Origin: a virus | Strand: one strand, 5' to 3' | Length of the DNA stretch: 25,558 nt | IMG/VR virus record: IMGVR_UViG_3300006875_000145 | Location: 1-25,558 of that record | Shown here: piece by piece, positions 6,675-13,761 of the stretch | Position numbering within the stretch: position 1 is the first letter of the stretch | Layout of the letters: each line of letters starts with the position of its first letter | Program-made: the position numbers and the translations under genes | The notes under the pieces: generated by a model | Seen by the model: the letters and a program-made list of their open reading frames with translations, nothing else | The model's database searches: none | Told to the model about the DNA's origin: nothing

Positions 6675-7631
6675 TCAACCAATGAAAATTTCATTTGGTA
6701 GTACATTATATATTTGCATTTCTTGTTCAATTTTATCAATTTCTTGTTGCGCTTCTTGTAATATTCTAACACCATCTAAAGTTACACCTCCAGGCATTTG
6801 AACTCCTGAATATTTAGATAAGTTAGAACCCCATTGATATTTTATTAGTGCAGTTGCATATTGTTTAAGCAATCGATCATCCCAAACATCCGATACACCT
6901 GCAACTACCATAGTAGCATTGCTTATATTCGCACTTAGATTATTGGCAATAACAATTTCAGTAGGTGAATTAATTTTTCTGACTTGAACAATCTGAGAAT
7001 CCGATAATGTTAACATATCATTTTCCAGAATTTCTTGATCGAATGTTGTAGAATAACCTGTTAGAACATTCGATGATGTATTGCCTGTTACTGTACCAGC
7101 TAATGTCACACTATCTGGCACCATAGATCGATAACATTCTACTATCACATATTTGCCTACTTGGGCATCTCTTTCCCAGTCAATATCTAAAAATAGTTTA
7201 TTGTGTTTTCTATTAAATCTAAATTGGGGTGTACCCGAGAACAATAAATTAAGCGTTCTAAGATGTTGCATTGTGATTTCATAAGATACATATGATACCG
7301 AAGTAAAATCATATAAATCGTGCAATCTTAATTGATAACGCAAATCAAACATATTAACAGATGCATTTGAATCATCCCATGGTAGAACTTTAGTTACGAA
7401 TACGATAGGATCGGGACAATAAATCCAGCGTCTATCAATATCTGTTTGGGTAAATTGGTGCTTCATGTAAATCTTCTCAGTACCATCAAAATGATAATCA
7501 ATGAAAAAATTTAGGGCATCTGTTACGCGATCTTCTATTTGTTCATTTGAGACGTTGATTTGTATAACTGGCCAACCTAATCGTCTCAGGCAATATTTTT
7601 TGAATTCCGCGCGTGTTGTTATTTTGGCCAT
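6675..7631 (-). CDS. 13: Neck protein gp13
   Basis: This 318-residue protein begins MAKITTRAEFKKYCLRRLGWPVIQINVSNEQIEDRVTDALNFFIDYHFDG. That beginning (a C-RRLG-P-IxINVxxEQIxDRVxDAL pattern) is diagnostic of T4-like gp13. SDVWDDRLLKQYATALIKYQWGSNLSKYSG and EIFIG lie towards the C-terminus. A Ser/Thr-rich insert near residues 175-245 (GTVTGNTSSNVLTGYSTTFD) looks like a small beta domain. Gp13 forms the connector ring below the portal. No strong Shine-Dalgarno is visible before the ATG (upstream AACTATAATTAAA). It is the first gene of the neck-to-sheath module after the fibre block. Confidence 0.93.
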   Translation of the reverse strand: MAKITTRAEFKKYCLRRLGWPVIQINVSNEQIEDRVTDALNFFIDYHFDGTEKIYMKHQFTQTDIDRRWIYCPDPIVFVTKVLPWDDSNASVNMFDLRYQLRLHDLYDFTSVSYVSYEITMQHLRTLNLLFSGTPQFRFNRKHNKLFLDIDWERDAQVGKYVIVECYRSMVPDSVTLAGTVTGNTSSNVLTGYSTTFDQEILENDMLTLSDSQIVQVRKINSPTEIVIANNLSANISNATMVVAGVSDVWDDRLLKQYATALIKYQWGSNLSKYSGVQMPGGVTLDGVRILQEAQQEIDKIEQEMQIYNVLPNEIFIG

Positions 7632-7643
7632 TTTAATTATAGT

Positions 7644-7832
7644 TTAGATATTGTAGAATGTTTTTGCTTCTTGTTCGGAATCAAACCAATTCCATCCATG
7701 AATTGGATAAATGTAATCATTTCTCGACTCTCTATTTAGCTGATAGTCAAATGATTCAACAAAATATTGAGCATATAATAAATCATCATTTTCCAATTTA
7801 TAGAATCCGCTAGTATCTAATATATCTGCCAT
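7644..7832 (-). CDS. Small hypothetical protein (62 residues)
   Basis: I do not recognise this protein. It is acidic and aromatic-rich: MADILDTSGFYKLEND near the start, YAQYFVESFDYQLNRES in the middle and HGWNWFDSEQEAKTFYNI at the end. There is no membrane segment, signal peptide or cysteine. It sits between the repeat-rich adhesin gene (four bases away) and gp13, with an AGGATAA ribosome site, and it uses the same reading direction and spacing as its neighbours. That makes it a credible real gene. A small virion or assembly protein is possible from context only. Confidence 0.65.
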   Translation of the reverse strand: MADILDTSGFYKLENDDLLYAQYFVESFDYQLNRESRNDYIYPIHGWNWFDSEQEAKTFYNI

Positions 7833-7836
7833 ATGA

Positions 7837-10221
7837 TTATCCTGTAATTGTCCATTGTTTTAGTAAAGCTGGCGCTGTTATTAATTCTCTAAAAGTATAT
7901 GTTGATGTATTGGATATTGGCATAACTCTCGATAATGTGATGCTAGTATTTGTGACAACTGAGTCCACAACCGCTTTATATCTTGCTTGTCCCGATCCAT
8001 CTGTAGTTAACGTAACAGCACTACCACCAACTGTTTCTGATACTTGAAAATCATTTGCATTAGCATTTATAACATAGTATGTTTTCCATGTAGTTAATCC
8101 AGTAGTTGATACTATTGAATTAAATGATATGATATCATTATTTTGTAGACTATGTGCAGTAGCTCCAACTAAATCACCGGCATCAGTAAAAGTGACTGCT
8201 AGATTGGCTGTTATTGGTGAACCACCACCAGTAACTTGCATACCTGTTAAAACACCCACGGTATCTGAAGTTGTGATTAGATTCGAACCAGCCGTAGATG
8301 TGCAAGTTTTTATAACAGAATTACCTACTCCATGATTTGTTGATATTGTAAGAGTTGCTCCAGCCACGGTATTTGCAGTTGCGAGATTATTAAAGAATGA
8401 TTCAAGTTCGGTTCGACCCAAACTAAGTGATGCAACCGATAGTGTAGTCGCAACATTTGACAATAATATCTTTTGCACTGACGCACATGAAGTAAACGTT
8501 CCCGTAAATCCTGCCGTAGTTATTATAGATTTACAATTCATTGCGGGAATTGTTTTAATATTTCTACAAGCCGAAAACATGGATCCCATAGTGGTTACTT
8601 TATCAGTATTAAACGCTGGAATAGATTCTAATGCTGAACAACTACTGAACGTAGATGAAAAAGAAGATACATTGGCAGTATTAAGCGCGGGAATAGAAGT
8701 TAATGCTGAACAACTTGCAAATATAGATGCAAAAGAAGTTACATTGGCAGTATTAAATAAAGGTACTGATAGCAATGCTGAACAACCACTGAACATAGAT
8801 GCCGCCGTCGTCAATTTGACAGTATTAAATAAAGGCACTGTTTTCAATGATGAACAATTTGTAAACATTGAACCCATAGAAGTTACATTGGCAGTATTAA
8901 ATAAAGGTACTGATAGCAATGATGAACAACCACTGAACATAGATGCCATAGAATCCACATTGACAGTATTAAATAAAGGTACTGATTTCAGTACAACACA
9001 ATTTGTAAACATTGAATTCATAGCAGTCACAGCAGCAGTATTAAATAAAGGTACTGATTCCAATGCTGAACAACCACTGAACATAGTACCCATATCAGTG
9101 ACTTTTGTAGTATTAAATAATGGCACTGTTACCAAACTATCACAACCATTAAACATTAAAGACATATCAGTGACTTTTGTAGTATTAAATAAAGGCACTG
9201 TTTTCAATGCTCTACAATTGGAAAACATTGATGTCATATCTAAAACATTTGCGGTATTGAATAATGGCACTGTTTTCAATGAGTAGCAACCACTGAACAT
9301 TTGTGACATATCAGTAACAGTTGTTGTATTAAATAATGGAAAAGATTGTAGGCGAGTACACCCCGTAAACATGGCATTGGTTGAAGTAACGGTTCCAGTT
9401 GATACGAAATATACATCTTGCAACGCTGCTAAATATTGGCACTTGGAGGCAAATGTTGTTAATGCACTACTAATGACTCTAACTCTTTCTAAACTATTAA
9501 AATATACTGTTGGAGATGCTGATCCTATAGTTAATGTTGTCATTAACGGTGCGGATATTAATAGATCAAGAAATCCAGTAGAATATGCTGGTAAGTTTGT
9601 TTTGCTATGTTTTACATTAAAATTAACAGATGTTAGATTCGCGCCAGCTTGTGGTGTAATTGTAATTAATGCTTGTTTATAATTTAATAATGTCGCTGAT
9701 CCATCCGTAGTTAGCGTAACTGCACTACCACCAACTGTTTCTGATACTTGAAAATCATTTGCATTAGCATTTATAACATAATATGTTTTCCATGTAGTTA
9801 ATCCAGTTGTACTAACTATATTATAAAAATTTACTTCCATTCCATTGGAATACCCATGATTTGTTCTTGATATCAAATCACCAGCATCCGTTAATGTTAC
9901 TGGAGCATTTGTGTTATCCAAAGCGGTGTCAATATAAGAGTATTCATGATATGCAACTGTGGCAGCATTAACATTTTCACTGGTACCATCACCCCAATTT
10001 ACATTATAATTACCGGATATTATACCCAATGCAACAAAATTGGAATTAGCATCAAATACTTGATGTACTGCTACAATTTTCTCTTCGGTGTTTGCGACTG
10101 CGGGTAGACTAATCCAAGAAGGATTTCTAGTCCAGTATGAAATAATGTCACTATATTCATTATAGGAATGATTCTTATCGTAATTATCAACATTAGATTG
10201 TTGAACTGATTTAATACTCAT
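7837..10221 (-). CDS. Large tail-fibre/adhesin with BspA/DUF285-type repeats
   Basis: This 794-residue protein falls into regions. Residues 1-109 form an N-terminal part with a PKD-like NYNVNWGDGTSENV. Residues 110-174 are a module beginning LTDAGDL and containing TTGLTTWKTYYVINANANDF. Residues 284-571 are twelve tandem 24-residue units of the form MFSGCSALxSVPLFNTxxVTxM, followed by a degenerate thirteenth. Residues about 677-741 are a second copy of the module, before the C-terminal end. The repeats match the DUF285/BspA-like leucine-rich type known from bacterial surface proteins. Each full unit has Cys at position 5, forming a ladder. The likely role is a receptor-binding or carbohydrate-binding fibre on the virion, inferred from repeats and fibre neighbours. 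No T4 homologue is recognised. Confidence 0.8.
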   Translation of the reverse strand: MSIKSVQQSNVDNYDKNHSYNEYSDIISYWTRNPSWISLPAVANTEEKIVAVHQVFDANSNFVALGIISGNYNVNWGDGTSENVNAATVAYHEYSYIDTALDNTNAPVTLTDAGDLISRTNHGYSNGMEVNFYNIVSTTGLTTWKTYYVINANANDFQVSETVGGSAVTLTTDGSATLLNYKQALITITPQAGANLTSVNFNVKHSKTNLPAYSTGFLDLLISAPLMTTLTIGSASPTVYFNSLERVRVISSALTTFASKCQYLAALQDVYFVSTGTVTSTNAMFTGCTRLQSFPLFNTTTVTDMSQMFSGCYSLKTVPLFNTANVLDMTSMFSNCRALKTVPLFNTTKVTDMSLMFNGCDSLVTVPLFNTTKVTDMGTMFSGCSALESVPLFNTAAVTAMNSMFTNCVVLKSVPLFNTVNVDSMASMFSGCSSLLSVPLFNTANVTSMGSMFTNCSSLKTVPLFNTVKLTTAASMFSGCSALLSVPLFNTANVTSFASIFASCSALTSIPALNTANVSSFSSTFSSCSALESIPAFNTDKVTTMGSMFSACRNIKTIPAMNCKSIITTAGFTGTFTSCASVQKILLSNVATTLSVASLSLGRTELESFFNNLATANTVAGATLTISTNHGVGNSVIKTCTSTAGSNLITTSDTVGVLTGMQVTGGGSPITANLAVTFTDAGDLVGATAHSLQNNDIISFNSIVSTTGLTTWKTYYVINANANDFQVSETVGGSAVTLTTDGSGQARYKAVVDSVVTNTSITLSRVMPISNTSTYTFRELITAPALLKQWTITG
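7994..8105 (-). repeat. Duplicated fibre module, copy A
   Basis: About 112 bases here are nearly identical to 9698-9809, with only a handful of mismatches. The segment encodes the shared TTGLTTWKTYYVINANANDF and SETVGGSAVTLTTDGS residues near the C-terminus of the 794-residue adhesin. Confidence 0.9.
8509..9372 (-). repeat. Twelve 72-bp tandem repeats encoding DUF285-type units
   Basis: The stretch encodes twelve consecutive in-frame 24-residue units (protein residues 284-571). Units 1-9 and 12 begin MF, unit 10 begins IF and unit 11 begins TF. The PLFNT core is kept in units 1-9 and decays in 10-12. DNA identity between units is partial, so this is an old but still alignable tandem array. 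Confidence 0.9.
9698..9809 (-). repeat. Duplicated fibre module, copy B
   Basis: This is the partner of the copy at 7994-8105, in direct orientation within the same gene. It encodes the N-terminal-side module of the adhesin. The two copies flank the 24-residue repeat array. Confidence 0.9.
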
Positions 10222-10222
10222 A

Positions 10223-10549
10223 TTAAGTTATTTCTGATCCGAATAGTGTAAAAGATAAACAATTGTTTCCAGCATATACTGTTACAACATCAGTATTACC
10301 TAATGTCGCACCTATTGTCAGCATAACTGAATCATATTGATTGACATAATTATCATATATGATATAATGCTTATCATCTAAAGTTGCACCGGCAGGACGC
10401 ACAGCTACTCTATAGTTTGTGGAATTTGATCTATTACAAACTGCTAGTGTTGATATAACAGCTTGTGTTGCCGCAGGTACCGTATATAATGTAGTATTAG
10501 TTTGAAGTTCTGGATTGCTTTGTCCTAGCACCTTATATGCATTTGCCAT
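10223..10549 (-). CDS. Small virion/fibre-associated protein (108 residues)
   Basis: The protein begins MANAYKVLGQSNPELQTNTTLYTVPAATQAVISTLAVCNRS and continues NYRVAVRPAGATLDDKHYIIYD. It has no membrane segment or signal peptide and looks like an all-beta domain. The VPAATQAVISTL and RVAVRPAGA pattern resembles small structural or fibre-associated proteins I associate with T4-like marine phages, but I cannot name a function. A good ribosome site, GGCGGATAAT, precedes the ATG. The gene ends one base before the 794-residue adhesin starts and follows the 61-residue fibre-like protein, so it is probably co-translated and may act at the same appendage. Confidence 0.7.
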   Translation of the reverse strand: MANAYKVLGQSNPELQTNTTLYTVPAATQAVISTLAVCNRSNSTNYRVAVRPAGATLDDKHYIIYDNYVNQYDSVMLTIGATLGNTDVVTVYAGNNCLSFTLFGSEIT

Positions 10550-10553
10550 ATTA

Positions 10554-10739
10554 TTATCCGCCCATTAATAGAAAATGTTGTTCGAATCCTGTTGAACCAC
10601 CTTGAACACCTGTTGCTGCTGTAGTTTGAAATGTTCCATCCGGCCATACTACGGAATTTGCTAATAGAAGATTATTATTAGCCTTGGATATATTGATGAC
10701 TTGTGGATGATCACTTAATTGTCTATTTTTTGTTGGCAT
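10554..10739 (-). CDS. Small fibre-like protein with WPDGT motif (61 residues)
   Basis: This 61-residue protein contains VVWPDGTFQTTAATG (about residues 31-45) and ends HFLLMGG. The WPDGTxQ core recurs in the 522-residue fibre nearby (IQWPDGTKQYTANAGG) and is common in phage fibre proteins. An AAGGATAT ribosome site and an AATAAATA motif precede it. It is too short to be a fibre alone and may be a tip, connector or remnant of a larger fibre. No other function can be assigned. Confidence 0.65.
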   Translation of the reverse strand: MPTKNRQLSDHPQVINISKANNNLLLANSVVWPDGTFQTTAATGVQGGSTGFEQHFLLMGG

Positions 10740-10757
10740 ATGAAATATCCTTTTATA

Positions 10758-10765
10758 TATTTATT
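10758..10765 (-). promoter_or_regulatory. Late-promoter-like AATAAATA before the 61-residue gene
   Basis: The minus strand reads AATAAATA, overlapping the end of the glycine-rich gene and about 18 bases before the next ATG. A start just downstream would leave a very short leader still containing the AAGGATAT ribosome site. Chance is possible in this AT-rich gap. Confidence 0.3.
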
Positions 10766-11708
10766 AACATATAATAGCAAATGATCTTGCTGTTCCTGCA
10801 GCATCATAGAAGATGTATACTAATCCACCTCCACCAGTGCCGCCCGGTCTGCCTCCTGCACCACCGCCCCCACAACGGCCACCCGCACCACCTGCAACAA
10901 CAGTGCCTGACATATTACCGGCACCGCCACCACCGCCACCGGAACCAACAGAATTTGAATTATTTAACGTAGTCCCTAAATCAGTTCCAGTGCCACCGAT
11001 GCCGCCGTTTCTCGCATTATCACCACCCCCGCCACCGCCACCATTTGATCCTGGTCCACCATCAGCATTACTACCACCAGTTCCAGAACCGGTGCCCCCT
11101 GGTCCTTGCCCACCCGCGCCACCTGCGGTGGTACCATTTGATCCAGTTGTAGACGATGCTCCGCCAGCGCCACCGCCACCACCGCCACCATCATCACCGG
11201 TTGCAGTAGTGTCACCATTACCCGCAGTTCTACCTACACCTGCGATTCCCGCTGCACCACCACCACCGCCGCCCGTGAATGTTGATCCTGTTGCGCCGAC
11301 ACCACCATTGCCACCAGCGAATGTTTGATTGCCTATAGATTGCGCTGTTGAACCACCGGCGCCAGCATTCAATCCAATTGCCGTTAAGCCGCCGTTAGCT
11401 GAAACACCATTAGCAGTTGTTGTTGGTTGCGAATTTGCTGTCCAATTAATCCAAGTATTTGCGCCATTGAGATTCGCTGCGGTATTAGCAGGAATACTAA
11501 AATAAACTGTTTGTCCGGGTGTTAATGTTATATTATTACTTCTAGCATATGCCGCGCCACCACCTCCACCTGCACCATACGTGGACGCTCCCGTATTGCC
11601 GCCAGCACCGGAACCTATACATATAATATAATTATTAGTGTTACTCCAATCACTTGGTACCACCCATGATGTATTACCTGTTAAAAAAGAATATGCTTTT
11701 GCTGCCAT
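10764..11708 (-). CDS. Glycine-rich phage adhesin
   Basis: This 314-residue protein begins with a short non-repetitive domain (AYSFLTGNTSWVVPSDWSN, IICIGSGAGG; residues 1-100). A long low-complexity region follows (about 100-290) with runs such as GGGGGGGAGG and GGGGGGGD separated by Ser/Thr/Asn/Asp turns. It closes with GGGGLVYIFYD. The start resembles glycine-rich fibre domains of the 'WxVPxxW...G-GGGG' kind. Poly-glycine stretches can pack as polyglycine-II helices in phage adhesins such as gp38 of S16-type phages. A receptor-binding tip is therefore the best inference, with no homology to gp38 claimed. The coding DNA is conspicuously GC-richer than its surroundings. The ATG overlaps the stop of the preceding fibre gene (TAATG). 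Confidence 0.8.
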   Translation of the reverse strand: MAAKAYSFLTGNTSWVVPSDWSNTNNYIICIGSGAGGNTGASTYGAGGGGGAAYARSNNITLTPGQTVYFSIPANTAANLNGANTWINWTANSQPTTTANGVSANGGLTAIGLNAGAGGSTAQSIGNQTFAGGNGGVGATGSTFTGGGGGGAAGIAGVGRTAGNGDTTATGDDGGGGGGGAGGASSTTGSNGTTAGGAGGQGPGGTGSGTGGSNADGGPGSNGGGGGGGDNARNGGIGGTGTDLGTTLNNSNSVGSGGGGGGAGNMSGTVVAGGAGGRCGGGGAGGRPGGTGGGGLVYIFYDAAGTARSFAIIC

Positions 11709-13276
11709 TATGAAACTACTCTTAGAGAAACTGTTGTTTTAGTCGCATTTGTGGGAGTTCCACTAACAGAAAACTGCAACACATCATTAGCCGATACCGT
11801 AGTAAATCCAGTCCAATTTATAGCAAAGGAAGAATTTGCTAATTGTCCTACTGTAGAAGGTGAACTGCCACCGGATGCGGTAAATGTTCCAAAATTAGTT
11901 AAATTAGAACGACTAATATCAACTGTCATGTTTCCAGAAACATCATTGAATATTTTCCAATTGGATATTGTTCCCGAAAAATCAATGCTAACATTACCTT
12001 TTGAACCAGTTGTTATAACAGAACCACCACCATCTATTAGGAAATTAATAGTTCTAATAGATGCCGTATTTGCTTGTGCATACGCGCTTGCAGTATAATT
12101 CGAATTAGCATATGATGTTCCTTGAAGTCCATCTAATAGATCGGCATCTAATCCAGAACTACTACCATCGACCGTTAATAGACCAGCTAATATACTAGAA
12201 TTTGCAACTGCGCCAGTATCACCAGATACCGAAGTAACAGGAAAAGCAATTGCGGTATTAACTATTGAATTAACTCGACCATTTGCAGCGAGATTTACTT
12301 GCGTAATGTGAGTTGTATTTCCATATACTGTTGCGGTAGTTGTTATATTAGTAACATCAGTATTTGCTTTATCGAAAGCTGCCTGTGTATGTAACGTATT
12401 AGCATATTCCGATCCATTTTTACCATCAAGCAAATCAGCATCTAATCCAGAACCGCTACCATCGACTGTTAATAGACCAGCTAATATACTAGAATTGGCA
12501 ACTGCACCAGTATCTCCTGCAACGGTGCTAACAGGAAAAGCAATGGCGGTATTTGTTATACTATTAATTCTACCATTTGCTGCCAAATTTATTTGTGTTG
12601 TATATGTAGTATTTCCATATACTGTTGCTGTAGTTGATATATTAGTAACATCAGTATTTGCTTTATCAAATGCTGCATTAGCCTGATTTCTTGCATATTG
12701 ATCTAAATCATCAGCTATCACTGTAATTGATTCACCAGCAAATCCTATCAAGTGAACGAGATCATTTGCCGATGCTGCTGTCGTTAATACGACATTGGTA
12801 TTAGAAGTTGCTGTGTATTCATTTGGATCTAATACTACACCATTCAACGTTACTAGAACATACGGTGACGTATATGTTACGGCAAATGTAGTTTGCGCTG
12901 CTGTTGCTGTGTATGTTTTAACATCAACCGCAGCAATTGTGCCGCCTGCTCCGCCAGCATTCGCAGTATATTGTTTAGTGCCGTCTGGCCATTGAATCCA
13001 TGATCTAGTATGTAAAGCTTGTGCGCTGGTATTACCTGTTGCCAGATTTATCGATAAATTAGATGTTGCCCCAAAGACACCTGAATTATTGAATTGTATT
13101 TCACCATTAATACCTGCGGGTGTTCCTGAACCACCAAATTCTTGAATGGTTCCTGTATGATCTTTGTAGAATATTTTGCCATCATTAGTATTGATAGCAA
13201 TTTCACCATTAGCCAATGATGTTGGAACATTCGCTGCAACCTGTGAGTATTTTAATTCAATTGTTGTATTTGACAT
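11708..13276 (-). CDS. Tail fibre protein with 98-residue tandem repeat
   Basis: This 522-residue protein starts NTTIELKYSQVAANVPTSLANGEIAINT. That opening resembles the 469-residue fibre upstream and suggests a shared attachment domain. WIQWPDGTKQYTANAGG lies at about 93-109 and a T-Y-T-x-T-A-Q-T-F-like beta domain at 118-185 (FAVTYTSPYVLVTLNGVVLDPNEY). Two 98-residue repeats occupy 201-298 and 299-396, each beginning AAFDKANTDVTNI and containing GLDADLLDG. The C-terminal part, about 410-522, has DGGGSVITTGSKGNVSIDFSGTI and looks like a terminal beta domain. It has a typical fibre composition: Ala, Asn, Thr and Ser-rich with no Cys. The ATG overlaps the coiled-coil gene's stop (TAATG). Confidence 0.8.
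   Translation of the reverse strand: MSNTTIELKYSQVAANVPTSLANGEIAINTNDGKIFYKDHTGTIQEFGGSGTPAGINGEIQFNNSGVFGATSNLSINLATGNTSAQALHTRSWIQWPDGTKQYTANAGGAGGTIAAVDVKTYTATAAQTTFAVTYTSPYVLVTLNGVVLDPNEYTATSNTNVVLTTAASANDLVHLIGFAGESITVIADDLDQYARNQANAAFDKANTDVTNISTTATVYGNTTYTTQINLAANGRINSITNTAIAFPVSTVAGDTGAVANSSILAGLLTVDGSGSGLDADLLDGKNGSEYANTLHTQAAFDKANTDVTNITTTATVYGNTTHITQVNLAANGRVNSIVNTAIAFPVTSVSGDTGAVANSSILAGLLTVDGSSSGLDADLLDGLQGTSYANSNYTASAYAQANTASIRTINFLIDGGGSVITTGSKGNVSIDFSGTISNWKIFNDVSGNMTVDISRSNLTNFGTFTASGGSSPSTVGQLANSSFAINWTGFTTVSANDVLQFSVSGTPTNATKTTVSLRVVS
12089..12676 (-). repeat. Two tandem 294-bp repeats in a tail fibre gene
   Basis: Copies lie at 12383-12676 and 12089-12382. The spacing is exactly 294 bases (98 codons), and long identical stretches occur, for example around 12181 and 12475. 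The repeats are in frame, so they lengthen the fibre shaft without breaking the gene. Confidence 0.9.
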
Positions 13277-13758
13277 TAAAAGGTGCTACCATCATCTCTC
13301 GGTTTAATTAACTTTTTTAACTTACTCGAAGGAACATTTGATTCCAGTATTTTTACATAATCTTTCAGTTCTGCGATCTCATTGAGATGGTCAGTGCATT
13401 CTATCGCATGTTTATCTTTAAACTGATTAAATTCACGTTCACATTTTGAATATTTTTGCATATAATCATTTAATGCTATTTGTATGCGATCTTTTTCTTT
13501 AAGTATATAATCAGTATCGATAATACGTTGTTTTAATTCATTAGTTCCAGCTAATTCTATTTGTTTTTCGTTGATTATGTTTTCTAATTCTTGAATCTTA
13601 GTTGTAGACTCATTTAATTTCGATGATAATTCATCTTTTTCTTGAATGAGTTTTTCCAACACTCTAATCTGCGTTTGGAACTGAAAATTTTGCTTAATTA
13701 CTGCATCGAAATTTTCAACTAAAACTTGTGTGTATGTATTTTGATATTCTATATCCAT
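13276..13758 (-). CDS. Coiled-coil protein of the fibre cluster (160 residues)
   Basis: The protein is predicted mostly helical. Heptad-like runs extend from about residue 25 to 150 (IRVLEKLIQEKDELSSKLNE, IQELENIINEKQIEL). The N-terminus is YQNTYTQVLVENFDAVIKQN and the C-terminus ends DDGSTF. It is charged (Glu/Lys-rich), unlike the Ala/Thr-rich fibres on either side. The GSTF ending resembles GGTF at the ends of two neighbouring fibre proteins, which hints at membership of the same assembly. A virion coiled-coil connector or a fibre chaperone are both possible. Three bases separate its ATG from the upstream stop. A GATAAATA motif lies about 50 bases upstream. Confidence 0.75.
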   Translation of the reverse strand: MDIEYQNTYTQVLVENFDAVIKQNFQFQTQIRVLEKLIQEKDELSSKLNESTTKIQELENIINEKQIELAGTNELKQRIIDTDYILKEKDRIQIALNDYMQKYSKCEREFNQFKDKHAIECTDHLNEIAELKDYVKILESNVPSSKLKKLIKPRDDGSTF

Positions 13759-13761
13759 ATG

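Noticed and set aside
8579-9286. 235-codon open frame on the plus strand
   Set aside because: It runs antisense through the 72-bp repeats, and its own repetitive sequence simply mirrors them. No ribosome site or family match, and no other plus-strand gene exists in the window.
8509-9372. Diversity-generating retroelement variable region
   Set aside because: No reverse transcriptase, template repeat or adenine-biased variation pattern is visible in the window. The repeats are ordinary solenoid units.
10813-11328. 171-codon proline-rich frame on the plus strand
   Set aside because: It is the complement of the glycine codons of the adhesin (GGN gives NCC), so stop codons are absent by composition alone.
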